DNA of 64,000 bases from Dyella sp. C9 (lineage in GTDB: Bacteria; Pseudomonadota; Gammaproteobacteria; Xanthomonadales; Rhodanobacteraceae). Made by a program: the position numbers and the translations under genes. Positions 41,947 through 49,928 of the stretch are shown here, piece by piece (positions within the stretch are counted from its first letter, which is position 1; each line of letters opens with the position of its first letter). The stretch spans positions 18,812 to 82,811 of the forward strand of contig NZ_QIRF01000019.1 in NCBI RefSeq assembly GCF_003332825.1. Reading direction: 5' to 3'. Below the pieces are notes generated by a model, which was not told the DNA's origin, did no database searches, and saw only the letters and a list, made by a program, of their open reading frames with translations.

Positions 41947-44148
41947 TTACGGCCCCTTGTCCTCCGCCACGGCTGGCGCTGCGGCGTTGCCCGCGCGCGG
42001 CTGCCAGCCCGGCACGCCACCGTGCCACAGGATGAAGGTGATCATGTCGGCCACCAGTGCATCGGTCTGCGTCTTGGTCGAGCCGATGCCATGCCCGGCC
42101 TGCTCATCCACCCGCAGCAGTACCGGCGCACGCGTGCCGCTGGCGCGCAGGCGCGCCGTCAGTTTTGCTGGCTCCCATGACGGCACGCGCGGATCATTGA
42201 GGCCGGTAGTGATGAGCACGGGCGGGTATGAGGTGCCGTCCTTCACGTTGAAGTAGCTGTCCATCACCAGCAGGTTGCGGAATCCGTCCTGCGTTTTCAC
42301 CGTGCCGAACTCGGGAATGTTCGGCACGCCGTTGGAGAAGAATTCCTGCCGCACGGTATTGGCGGCGGGCACCATGTCGATCACGCCGGCAAACAGTTCC
42401 GGACGCTCTTCCATCGCACGGCCCATGGTGATGCCGCCCGCTGAGCCACCCATGATGAAGAGCTTGTCGCGCGAGGTGTAGCCGCGTGCAACCAGGTCTT
42501 CCCCGCAGGCGATCAGGTCGCGCCAGGTATTGGGCTTGTTGGCGTCCTTGCCACCCAGCCGCCAGTTCTCGCCCAACTCGCCACCGCCACGGACATGGCA
42601 GACGGCAAAGGCAATGTCCTGCTTGAGGATCATCGCCCAGCGGGCGCTGAAGGCGGGAAACTGGGCAATGCCGTACGAACCGTAGGCATACAGCAGCAAC
42701 AGCTGCGGTCGCCGTGCGCCACGGTTCTCGACATAGCTCAGCGGCACCGCCGTGCCGTCCTTGGCCTTGGCCGTGAGGTCGGAGACGACGAAGGCGGCCG
42801 GGTTGTAGCCAGGCGGCACGCGACCAAGCCGCAGGTCATCGAGGCGTCCCGTCGACGGATCGTAGGCAAACGTCGTGTTGGGCGTGACCCAGCTGTCCAG
42901 CGCGAGCACCGCACCGGCGGCGCGTGGGTCCGTGGTCAGCCCGTTGACCGAGCCCTTGATGGGCAAGGCGATCGACTGCTCGGGACCGCCATCGAGCGGC
43001 ACCTTGAACAGTTCGGAATACACACCCCGGCGCGCATACACATACAGACCGTCGGACGCCGCCGCGATGCCTTCGATGACGCGATCGGGCCGCGCCGCTA
43101 CCAGCGTGCTCGCTGCCGCCAATGGCTGGCCCGCCTTGAGCGCCAGCACCTTGAAGGTCGGCGCATCCTTGTGCGACAGCAAGAAGAGCCGATCCTTCAC
43201 CATGTCGACGGCGGTGATGCCATCGTCGCGCACCGCGAGCCGCGTCCATGGCGCCGCCGGGTCGGTGGCGCTGGCGGCATCCACCGTCCACAGGTCCATT
43301 TCGCTCTGCGTGCCATTGATCACCTGCGCCGTCGCCACGCTCGCACCAGGCCGCGTCACCACAAACGGGAACATTTCCGCCGGTACCGTCACTTTGCCGG
43401 TGGACGGGCCGCCCATCAGCACGACCGGCGCGCTCTTCATGTCCCACCGCACGTTGCGCGTGTGCAGGTATTTGTCCGATTCGGGCGCGCCCGGCGCGAG
43501 CTTCGACTGCAGCAACACGAACAGCTGGCGGCTGTCGTCGGTCCAGCCGGTGACGCCGAAGCGCGCAAGCTCCAGCGGGCCGGCGATCGGCTTGCCCGTC
43601 GCCACGTCGTAGACGAACAGCGAGGCGTCTTCCGATCCACCCGACGAGATGCCCACGGCTACCTTGGACGCATCCGGCGACGGTGCGAAGTAGTTGATCG
43701 CCTGGGGCTCGCCACCGTGCAGGCGGCGCAGCGCCTGCACGTCGACCAGCTTGCGGGCCTTGCCACTGGCATCGCGCGTCCACAGGTCGAAGCTGTCGGC
43801 GCCCTCGCTGCGTTCCTCGTAGAACAGCACGCCCTGCACTCGCTGTGCGTGCATCACGATGGCAAACGCGCCAGTGAAATCGGACATCTGCCTGACCAGC
43901 GCCGCATGCCCTGGAATGGAGTCGAGCACGGCCGCCGTGTAACGGCCTTCGGCCTTGATCCAGGCCACCACCTCCGGATCCCCGACTTTTTCCATGTACC
44001 GATACGGGTCGGTCAGCGTAGTGCCGAAGTAGGTATCGCTGACCGGGCGCTTCGGAGGTGCCGGCGGCGGCGAGAGTTGTTGCGCAACCACCAGACCGGC
44101 CAGCAGCGCACAGAGCAGCACGGGGAAAAGCCGTTGAAGGAGCCTCAT
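41947..44148 (-). CDS. Exported prolyl oligopeptidase-family (S9) peptidase
   Basis: A 733-residue protein with signal peptide (RLLQRLFPVLLCALLAGLVVA). An N-terminal segment typical of S9A (PVSDTYFGTTLTDPYRYME) is followed by a beta-propeller (about 100-450) and an alpha/beta hydrolase domain with the nucleophile in IMGGSAGGITMGRAM, aspartate in GLNDPRVPSWEP and histidine in DEQAGHGIGSTK. It should cleave short proline-containing peptides in the periplasm. ATG 44148 chosen, as it starts right at the signal peptide; the frame extends 19 codons more. The cutC gene is 110 bases upstream on the same strand, with a palindrome in the gap. Confidence 0.92.
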   Translation of the reverse strand: MRLLQRLFPVLLCALLAGLVVAQQLSPPPAPPKRPVSDTYFGTTLTDPYRYMEKVGDPEVVAWIKAEGRYTAAVLDSIPGHAALVRQMSDFTGAFAIVMHAQRVQGVLFYEERSEGADSFDLWTRDASGKARKLVDVQALRRLHGGEPQAINYFAPSPDASKVAVGISSGGSEDASLFVYDVATGKPIAGPLELARFGVTGWTDDSRQLFVLLQSKLAPGAPESDKYLHTRNVRWDMKSAPVVLMGGPSTGKVTVPAEMFPFVVTRPGASVATAQVINGTQSEMDLWTVDAASATDPAAPWTRLAVRDDGITAVDMVKDRLFLLSHKDAPTFKVLALKAGQPLAAASTLVAARPDRVIEGIAAASDGLYVYARRGVYSELFKVPLDGGPEQSIALPIKGSVNGLTTDPRAAGAVLALDSWVTPNTTFAYDPSTGRLDDLRLGRVPPGYNPAAFVVSDLTAKAKDGTAVPLSYVENRGARRPQLLLLYAYGSYGIAQFPAFSARWAMILKQDIAFAVCHVRGGGELGENWRLGGKDANKPNTWRDLIACGEDLVARGYTSRDKLFIMGGSAGGITMGRAMEERPELFAGVIDMVPAANTVRQEFFSNGVPNIPEFGTVKTQDGFRNLLVMDSYFNVKDGTSYPPVLITTGLNDPRVPSWEPAKLTARLRASGTRAPVLLRVDEQAGHGIGSTKTQTDALVADMITFILWHGGVPGWQPRAGNAAAPAVAEDKGP

Positions 44149-44218
44149 GACGCGACCCTCGGCAGGATGGCCCGCCGAGCGTACGCCCCGGCCTACCCGC
44201 TTCAATCAGGCCTTTGGC

Positions 44219-44234
44219 GTAGGAAACTACCTAC
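44219..44234. promoter_or_regulatory. Palindrome upstream of the S9 peptidase gene
   Basis: GTAGG-AAACTA-CCTAC, a perfect inverted repeat with 6-base spacer, 71 bases before the S9 peptidase ATG. Read on the minus strand the core is GTAGTTTCC, which resembles boxes bound by FixJ/LuxR-type response regulators as I remember them. A TATTCT lies just upstream on that strand as a possible -10. Confidence 0.35.
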
Positions 44235-44258
44235 ACGCAAGAATATGCCGCTGGCGAC

Positions 44259-44990
44259 TCAGGCGTTTGCCAGGGCGTGCACGAGGCGACGGACTTCATC
44301 GGCGCCGGTGCGGGTTTCGCCGCCGATCATGTCCAGCTCATCCGCCGGCTGATGCCGCATGCGCGAAGGCAGCACGCGCTTGGCCGAGGCATGGTACTCG
44401 CGAGCTCCGCTCTGCTGCACGAGGCTGGCGATATTGCCGGCCTGGATGCCGGCGCCGGGCATCACGCCGACGCGTCCGGCGGCCTGATCGATCAGCCGGC
44501 GGATCTGGCCGGCACCCTCCAGTGCCGAGCGCCGCCCGCCCGAAGTGAGTACGCGCTCGGCGCCCAGGGCGATCACCGCCTCCAGCGCCGTCGATTGGTC
44601 GGGCACCAGATCGAAGGCGCGATGGAAGGTGATGCCCATGCGTCCAGCCGCGGCGACCAGTTCACTGCAACGGGCACCATCGACCTGGCCATCGGCGTCG
44701 AGCACGCCGAGCACCACGCCGTCGCAACCCAAGGCCGCGCAGGCCTCGATGTCGCGATGCATGGTCGCCAGTTCCTGCGGGCTGTAAAGGAAGTCGCCGG
44801 CACGCGGACGGATCAACACGTACAACGGCAGTGCCACCTGCTCGCGCACCAGGGCGATCTCGCCGTGCGAGGGTGTCAGTCCACCCGCCTCCAGTGCCGT
44901 GCACAACTCGATGCGCCCCGCACCACCGGCCTGCGCGGCCAGGGCCGAGGCCAACGAATTGGCCGCCACTTCGAGCAGGCGCGCCGTCAT
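44259..44990 (-). CDS. cutC: CutC-family protein
   Basis: A 243-residue TIM-barrel protein of the CutC family. Recognisable parts: LLEVAANSLASALAAQAGGAGRIELC, GGLTPSHGEIALVRE, VLIRPRAGDFLYSPQEL, GVVLGVLDADGQVD, ITFHRAFDLV, VLTSGGRRSALEG and VGVMPGAGIQAGNI. CutC was first linked to copper homeostasis in E. coli, but that phenotype was later traced to a nearby small RNA, so its role is open. The ATG at 44988-44990 lies one base after the asparaginase-family stop on the same strand, a sign of co-translation. Confidence 0.93.
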   Translation of the reverse strand: MTARLLEVAANSLASALAAQAGGAGRIELCTALEAGGLTPSHGEIALVREQVALPLYVLIRPRAGDFLYSPQELATMHRDIEACAALGCDGVVLGVLDADGQVDGARCSELVAAAGRMGITFHRAFDLVPDQSTALEAVIALGAERVLTSGGRRSALEGAGQIRRLIDQAAGRVGVMPGAGIQAGNIASLVQQSGAREYHASAKRVLPSRMRHQPADELDMIGGETRTGADEVRRLVHALANA

Positions 44991-44991
44991 C

Positions 44992-46011
44992 TCAGAACGC
45001 GCTCTTGGACGGTAGCAAGCCATCCTGGCGCCGGGCATCGCATACGGCGTAGGAGAAGCCGGGCTGGATCGCGAATGCCCCCACCTCGCCGTGGCGGTTC
45101 ATGGCGAGGAAGCCGACCTGCAAGTCCTTCGAGGCGTTGGGACGTTTCTTGACGATGCGCATCACCGCTTCCTGGCAGGCCTGCTGCGGCGTGCGTCCCT
45201 GGCGCATCAGTTCCACCACCAGGAAGCTGCCTGCGTTGCGGATCACTTCCTCGCCGACCCCGGTGGACGTGGCCGCACCCACCTCGCCATCCACGTACAG
45301 GCCAGCGCCGATGATCGGGCTGTCACCGACGCGGCCGCGCATCTTCCACGCCATGCCGCTGGTGGTGCAGGCGCCGGCCAGGCGCCCGTTCGCATCGATG
45401 GCCAGCATGCCGATGGTGTCGTGGTTGTCCTTGCCGCCGGGCATGCCGGTCTTGCCGTAGTCGCGCACTTCGCTGTTGATCGATGGCTGGTAGTGGGCGC
45501 TCTTCAGCCACTCCTTCCATGCCTGCTCGGATTGGGGCGTAAGCAACTCTTCCTTCGTGAAGCCCTGCTCCAGCGCAAACTGCAGCGCACCGTCGCCGAC
45601 CAGCAGCACGTGCGGCGTGTTCTCCATCACCCGGCGCGCCACCTGGATGGGATGGGCGATGTGCTCCAGCGCGGCCACCGCACCGCAGCTGCCGTCGGCA
45701 TCCATGATGCTGGCGTCCAGCGTCACGTGGCCATCGCGGTCCGGATAGCCGGCGCGGCCAACGCTGTGATTCTTGAGGTCGGCCTCTGGCACCATCACGC
45801 CGGCCTCCACTGCATCGAGGGCATGGCCGCCCTTGTCCAACACGGCCCAGGCGGCCTGGTTGGCCGCCACGCCAAAGTCCCAGGTGGAAATGACGCGTGC
45901 GCCGCTGTCGCCCTTGCCCGCGGCCGACACGGTGGCTTCGGCCTGGCCGGCCAGCGCCAGCGTGGAAGCCCCCAGCAAGGAGGCTTTCAGGAAATCTCTA
46001 CGGTCTGCCAT
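44992..46011 (-). CDS. Tat-exported N4-(beta-N-acetylglucosaminyl)-L-asparaginase-like Ntn hydrolase
   Basis: A 339-residue N-terminal-nucleophile hydrolase of the aspartylglucosaminidase/isoaspartyl peptidase family. A twin-arginine signal (DRRDFLKASLLGASTLAL) sends it to the periplasm folded. The precursor should self-cleave before T199 in DNHDTIGM, the conserved nucleophile; WKMRGRVGDSPIIGAG is the substrate pocket loop and GEEVIRNAGSF follows. It likely removes N-acetylglucosamine from asparagine, a last step of N-glycopeptide breakdown, which suits the exported S9 peptidase two genes downstream. ATG 46011 has GGA upstream. A terminator for the csp gene separates it from that gene. Confidence 0.9.
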   Translation of the reverse strand: MADRRDFLKASLLGASTLALAGQAEATVSAAGKGDSGARVISTWDFGVAANQAAWAVLDKGGHALDAVEAGVMVPEADLKNHSVGRAGYPDRDGHVTLDASIMDADGSCGAVAALEHIAHPIQVARRVMENTPHVLLVGDGALQFALEQGFTKEELLTPQSEQAWKEWLKSAHYQPSINSEVRDYGKTGMPGGKDNHDTIGMLAIDANGRLAGACTTSGMAWKMRGRVGDSPIIGAGLYVDGEVGAATSTGVGEEVIRNAGSFLVVELMRQGRTPQQACQEAVMRIVKKRPNASKDLQVGFLAMNRHGEVGAFAIQPGFSYAVCDARRQDGLLPSKSAF

Positions 46012-46036
46012 GGTGGTTCCGTTGTCAGCTGCAGGC

Positions 46037-46071
46037 AAAAAGAAGCCCCGCGCCTTGCGACGCGGGGCTTC
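46037..46071 (-). terminator. Intrinsic terminator of the csp gene
   Basis: On the minus strand, 11-base arms GAAGCCCCGCG and CGCGGGGCTTC (46042-46052/46061-46071) with an 8-base loop are followed at once by TTTTT (46037-46041). A textbook intrinsic terminator, 43 bases after the csp stop. Confidence 0.85.
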
Positions 46072-46113
46072 CCTGTTACATCGATGACCGGCGCGCGCGC
46101 CGGCTCGCCGAGA

Positions 46114-46320
46114 TCAACCAGCGATCTCGACGCCCGAAGCCTGGGCGCCCTTCGGACCCGTGGTGACTTCGAACTTCACGCGCTGACCTTCCTGCAGGCT
46201 GCGAAAGCCCTTGGCGTTGATCGCCGAAAAGTGGACGAACACGTCCTCCCCACCGTCCTCGGGCGCGATGAAGCCGAAACCCTTGGCGTCGTTGAACCAC
46301 TTGACCGTACCGAAACGCAT
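46114..46320 (-). CDS. Cold-shock protein (CspA family)
   Basis: A 68-residue single cold-shock domain that binds single-stranded RNA/DNA and melts RNA structure. RNP1 is KGFGFIAP and RNP2 is VFVHFSAI, preceded by GTVKWFNDAKG. AGAGG lies eight bases before the ATG. It follows mtnP on the same strand with 160 bases between, has its own terminator and a candidate promoter giving a leader of roughly 85 bases, as is usual for csp genes. Confidence 0.95.
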   Translation of the reverse strand: MRFGTVKWFNDAKGFGFIAPEDGGEDVFVHFSAINAKGFRSLQEGQRVKFEVTTGPKGAQASGVEIAG

Positions 46321-46410
46321 TGCGTGAACCTCTGAATCATGGACTGGATGCACCACGGTATAGCGCTGAACCACCTTGACCCCTTGGTCCGCCGCCCCTG
46401 GCACAGCGGA

Positions 46411-46440
46411 AGTATCAACATGTTTCATGGCAAAGCGCAA
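46411..46440 (-). promoter_or_regulatory. Putative sigma-70 promoter of the csp gene
   Basis: On the minus strand: TTGCGC (46435-46440), 18 bases, GATACT (46411-46416). It lies about 90 bases upstream of the csp ATG. Read by eye; other pairs are possible in this AT-richer leader. Confidence 0.35.
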
Positions 46441-46481
46441 TATGGTCTTCGGTTTGACACGATTAAAACCCAAACCGCTGC

Positions 46482-47225
46482 TCAGCTTTTGAGCAAAACG
46501 CCGAGGATGCGGGGTACTTCGGCAGTGGCTGCCGCCAGATGGGCGAAGATTTCTTCGATGCTGATCTCCGCCTCGTCCCCGCAGCCTGCGGCAAAATTCG
46601 CCACCAGTGCCAGGCAGGCATATTCGAGATCCAGTTCGCGGGCGAGCACCGCCTCGGGCATGCCGGTCATGCCGACCAGGTCGCAGCCATCGCGCTTCAT
46701 GCGGGCGATTTCGGCGCGGGTTTCCAGGCGTGGCCCCTGGGTGGCGCCGTAGCAGCCACCATCGATGGCGGCGACCCCCGCACCCGCGGCTGCCGCCAGC
46801 AGGCTCCTGCGCAAGGTCTCGGTGTAAGGCTCGCTGAAGTCGATGTGACGGACCTCGGCGCCTTCCACGTCGCAATAACTCGTATAACGGCCGTAGGTGT
46901 AATCGATGATCTGGTCGGGCACTACGATGACGCGCGGCCCCATATCGGCACGGATGCCGCCGACGGCGTTGACGCCGATCACCCTGCGTGCGCCCAGCGA
47001 ATGCAGTGCCCACAGGTTGGCGCGATAGTTCACCCGGTGCGGGGGCACCGTGTGGCTTTCGCCGTGGCGGGCCAGGAAGGCCACGCGACGACCGGCAAAG
47101 TCGCCGATCACCACGTCGCCCGACGCCGCGCCGAACGGCGTGTCGATGCTATGGCGCGAAGTGTTCTCGAGGCCAGGGAAGTTGTACAAGCCGCTGCCGC
47201 CGATGACAGCCAGATCGATAGTCAC
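46482..47225 (-). CDS. mtnP: S-methyl-5'-thioinosine phosphorylase (MTAP/PNP family)
   Basis: Phosphorolysis of a methylthio-purine nucleoside to the free base and methylthioribose-1-phosphate. The 247-residue product has the phosphate loop VIGGSGLY, RHGESHTVPPHRVNYRAN, NAVGGIRADMGPRVIVVPDQIID and VGMTGMPEAVLARELDLEYACL. Where adenine-specific MTAPs have T-D-Y-D, this has VANFAAG; the asparagine suits a 6-oxopurine, so methylthioinosine is the better substrate, as in Pseudomonas aeruginosa PA3004. I chose the GTG at 47225 with AGGA seven bases upstream; a TTG at 47243 is less likely. The freed hypoxanthine could go to the hpt product encoded nearby. Confidence 0.9.
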   Translation of the reverse strand: MTIDLAVIGGSGLYNFPGLENTSRHSIDTPFGAASGDVVIGDFAGRRVAFLARHGESHTVPPHRVNYRANLWALHSLGARRVIGVNAVGGIRADMGPRVIVVPDQIIDYTYGRYTSYCDVEGAEVRHIDFSEPYTETLRRSLLAAAAGAGVAAIDGGCYGATQGPRLETRAEIARMKRDGCDLVGMTGMPEAVLARELDLEYACLALVANFAAGCGDEAEISIEEIFAHLAAATAEVPRILGVLLKS

Positions 47226-47243
47226 GGATCGTTCCTGTTTCAA

Positions 47244-47804
47244 TTAGAAGTCCTTCGCCGTCGCGGCGAGCCGCTCGGCAAAACCTTGCAGGTGGCGGCC
47301 CAACGCGTCGCGCGTGCGCTCGTCGGCCAACCGCCCGTCGATGATCTTGGTATGGGCCTGGAACACCAGCACGTCGCCTTGCGGTTCGGTGCGGGCGCCG
47401 GCCCGGCGCAATACCAGCCGCAGCTGGTCCTGCGCACGCACGGTGCCGGTGATGCCCGGGCTGGCGCCGATGATGCACACCGTCTTGCCGGCCAGCGGTG
47501 CCTGCTTGCGCGCCTTGCCGGAGCGCGAGGCCCAGTCGACAGCATTCTTCAGCACGCCGGTGATACCACCGTTGTATTCGGGACAGGCCAGCAGCAGGCC
47601 GTCGGCTTGTTCGATCGCCCGCTTCAGCGCCTCGACGGCCGGCGGATCGCCCTGCTCTTCCACGTCCTGGTCGAACAGCGGCAGTTCGTGCAGGCGATGC
47701 ACCTGGATGTTCATGCCTGCCGGAGCCAGCTCCTGCGCAGCGTGCAGCAGGGCTGTATTGAACGAGGCCTGCCGCAGGCTGCCGGAAATGCCGAGGATGT
47801 TCAT
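47244..47804 (-). CDS. NAD(P)H-dependent FMN reductase (ChrR/SsuE type)
   Basis: A 186-residue flavodoxin-like enzyme. The FMN phosphate loop is GISGSLRQASFNTALL, and LLACPEYNGGITGVLKNAVDWAS binds the flavin ring; GKTVCIIGASPGITGT follows. Such enzymes reduce FMN, quinones, chromate or azo dyes with NAD(P)H; the physiological substrate is unclear, quinone protection being likely. It sits between hpt and mtnP in a same-strand run with a 26-base gap to hpt, and its TAA stop touches the mtnP region. Confidence 0.9.
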   Translation of the reverse strand: MNILGISGSLRQASFNTALLHAAQELAPAGMNIQVHRLHELPLFDQDVEEQGDPPAVEALKRAIEQADGLLLACPEYNGGITGVLKNAVDWASRSGKARKQAPLAGKTVCIIGASPGITGTVRAQDQLRLVLRRAGARTEPQGDVLVFQAHTKIIDGRLADERTRDALGRHLQGFAERLAATAKDF

Positions 47805-47830
47805 GTACCCGTTCCCTGTCCGAGTCCGGC

Positions 47831-48379
47831 TTACTTCAGCGCGTAGATGCCAGGCAGGTTACGGCCCTGCTCGTGAAAATCCATGCCGAAGCCGAACACA
47901 TAGCGATCCGGCAGTTCGACGCCGTTGAAGTCCGAGGCGATGCCTTCCACCAGGCGGTCGTGCTGCTTGGTGCACAGGCTGGCGATCAGTACGCGACGGG
48001 CGCCGCGGCGCAGGCAGTCGTCACGCACCGCCTTGAGCGTATGCCCCTCGTCGAGGATGTCGTCGACCAGCAACACCGTGCGGCCCGCCAGTTCCGCCGC
48101 CGGCTCGCGTAGCCAATGCAGCTCGCTGCCGGAGGTGGCGCCACGGTAACGCGTGGCATGCACGTAATCGAACTCCACGTCGGTGCGGATGGCCAGCGCC
48201 AGGTGGCCGGCGAAGATCAGCGCGCCGTTCATCACCGTAAGGAATACGGCGCGCTCGCCATCCAGCGATGCGTCGATGCGGCGGCCCATGTCGGCGATCA
48301 CCGATTCGAGCTCGGCGCGATCGAACAGCAGGTCGGCGTCGGCGAGGGCCGAGGCCAGCGAGGGGGTGTCTTTGCTCAT
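47831..48379 (-). CDS. hpt: Hypoxanthine(-guanine) phosphoribosyltransferase
   Basis: A purine salvage enzyme that joins hypoxanthine (and often guanine) to PRPP. The 182-residue product has VMNGALIFAGHLAL, the PRPP-binding motif TVLLVDDILDEGHTLKAV and the base-binding tail DRYVFGFGMDFHEQGRNLPGIYAL. The ATG overlaps the nagZ stop as ATGA, so translation is coupled. With mtnP downstream it can recycle hypoxanthine from methylthioinosine, a link supported by the shared operon. In this order (gammaproteobacterial type) it is sometimes annotated hypoxanthine-guanine phosphoribosyltransferase. Confidence 0.93.
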   Translation of the reverse strand: MSKDTPSLASALADADLLFDRAELESVIADMGRRIDASLDGERAVFLTVMNGALIFAGHLALAIRTDVEFDYVHATRYRGATSGSELHWLREPAAELAGRTVLLVDDILDEGHTLKAVRDDCLRRGARRVLIASLCTKQHDRLVEGIASDFNGVELPDRYVFGFGMDFHEQGRNLPGIYALK

Positions 48380-49398
48380 GCCGGGTTGGATCCTTCGGCG
48401 CCGTTCAGCGCCGTGATGCGCGCGATGAAACGGTCGCGCTGCGGGTTGTCGGTCAGGCCCTCCCAGGTGGAGGCCACGTTGCCACGCAGGGCACCGAGGC
48501 GCTCGGGCGAGCTGGCGGGACGGTCGCGGACGGCGGCGATGGCCTCGTCCACCACGTCGGGGAAACAGGCCAGCACCAGGTCGCAGCCAGCATCGAGGTG
48601 GGCGCTGACACGCGCCGCCACGCCGCCGGCGGCACCCGCCGCGGCCATGCTGATGTCGTCGCTGATCACCGTGCCGTTGAAGCCGAGCTCGCCGCGCAGG
48701 ACGTCGCCGATCCAGCGCCGCGAGAAGCCGGCCGGCTGCGCATCCACTTCGGGGTAGATCACGTGCGCCACCATCACCGCCTCGGCGTGGGCGGCCATGC
48801 CCTCCACGAAGGGCAGCAGGTCGTTGCGCCGGACCTCATCGAGCGGGCGCGGATCGATCGCCGCGGCCTTGTGGGTGTCCACGGCCACCGAGCCGTGTCC
48901 CGGGAAATGCTTCAGCACCGCCGCCATGCCACCCAGATGCATGCCACGCACGTAGGCCTGGGTCAGCTCGGCGGTGACAGCCGGGTCGGCATGGAACGCA
49001 CGAGGACCGATGGCCGCATTGCCGCGGGCCAGGTCGACCACCGGCGCAAAACTGAAATCCACGCCGCTCGCGCGCAGCTCGCTGGACATCACCCAGGCGT
49101 GCTCCTCGGCCAGGCGGATCGCGTTATCGGCATCCTGCTCGTAGAGCGCACCGATGGCCGACAGCGGCGGCAGGCGGGTGAAGCCGTCGCGGAAACGCTG
49201 TACCGGGCCGCCTTCCTGATCGACGGCAATCAGCATGTGCTCGCCCCCCACCTCGCGGATCGCATCGACCAGCGCCATCAGCTGATCGCGCGAGGCGAAG
49301 TTGCGTGAGAACAACACGACGCCGGATACACCGTGCGCCGTCAGCCATGCATGCTCCGAAGGCGCCAGCGTGGTGCCGGCCAGGCCGATCATCAGCAT
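48376..49398 (-). CDS. nagZ: Beta-N-acetylhexosaminidase NagZ
   Basis: A GH3 glycosidase that removes GlcNAc from GlcNAc-anhydroMurNAc-peptides in the cytoplasm during peptidoglycan recycling; its products can signal AmpC induction. The 340 residues show MIGLAGTTL, GVVLFSRNFAS, AVDQEGGPVQRF, and the NagZ-specific KHFPGHGSVAVDTH with the histidine acting as general acid/base, then VISDDISMAA with the nucleophile aspartate. The start at 49398 overlaps the CYTH gene stop by 7 bases. In-frame codons further upstream lie over the CYTH gene and are not coding. Confidence 0.95.
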   Translation of the reverse strand: MLMIGLAGTTLAPSEHAWLTAHGVSGVVLFSRNFASRDQLMALVDAIREVGGEHMLIAVDQEGGPVQRFRDGFTRLPPLSAIGALYEQDADNAIRLAEEHAWVMSSELRASGVDFSFAPVVDLARGNAAIGPRAFHADPAVTAELTQAYVRGMHLGGMAAVLKHFPGHGSVAVDTHKAAAIDPRPLDEVRRNDLLPFVEGMAAHAEAVMVAHVIYPEVDAQPAGFSRRWIGDVLRGELGFNGTVISDDISMAAAGAAGGVAARVSAHLDAGCDLVLACFPDVVDEAIAAVRDRPASSPERLGALRGNVASTWEGLTDNPQRDRFIARITALNGAEGSNPA

Positions 49399-49916
49399 GA
49401 CAGCGGTTCCACGGCGTTGCGCTCGTCCTCGCTCCAGTGGGCGTAGGGATGATCGATCAGATTGACGTTGTAGTAACGCGGCAGATGACTCACCTCGCGA
49501 CCCAGCCAGCTGGGCCGCGGAAACGCTTCGTCCGGTGCGTCCAGCTCCACCTCGGCCACCACCAGGCCAGCGTTGTCGCCGAAGAACTCGTCGACCTCGA
49601 ACAGCGTGCCTTCCACCGTGACGTAGTGGCGGATCTTCTCCAGCACGCCGTCGCACAGCGTCGCCAGCATCTGCTCGGCATCAGCCAGCGGCACTGGGTA
49701 TTCGAACTCGGCGCGCTCGATGCCCAGCTGGGCGGACTTGATGTTCAGCCACGCGCGCTCGCCGCTGCGACGCACGCGCACCGAGGAACGTGCGTAACCG
49801 TCGCGCAGCGCCTGCGCACTGACCAGGTAACCCTGGGCAATGCGCTCGCTGCGCGTCGCCGCATCGCGCCAGCCATCGCCGCGCAGGAGGAATTTGCGTT
49901 CGATCTCAATACCCAT
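49392..49916 (-). CDS. CYTH domain protein (triphosphate tunnel metalloenzyme)
   Basis: A 174-residue single-domain CYTH protein. The family mark EIERKFL is at residues 4-10, followed by IAQGYLV, SSVRVRRSGERAWLNIKS and IRHYVTVEGTLFEVDEFFG, with alternating charged strands that form the tunnel. Stand-alone bacterial members are inorganic triphosphatases or have weak nucleoside triphosphatase activity; none is known for this one. First gene of a same-strand run with nagZ, hpt and mtnP; rlmD lies just before it, 12 bases away. Confidence 0.92.
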   Translation of the reverse strand: MGIEIERKFLLRGDGWRDAATRSERIAQGYLVSAQALRDGYARSSVRVRRSGERAWLNIKSAQLGIERAEFEYPVPLADAEQMLATLCDGVLEKIRHYVTVEGTLFEVDEFFGDNAGLVVAEVELDAPDEAFPRPSWLGREVSHLPRYYNVNLIDHPYAHWSEDERNAVEPLSC

Positions 49917-49928
49917 GACGACTCCGCA

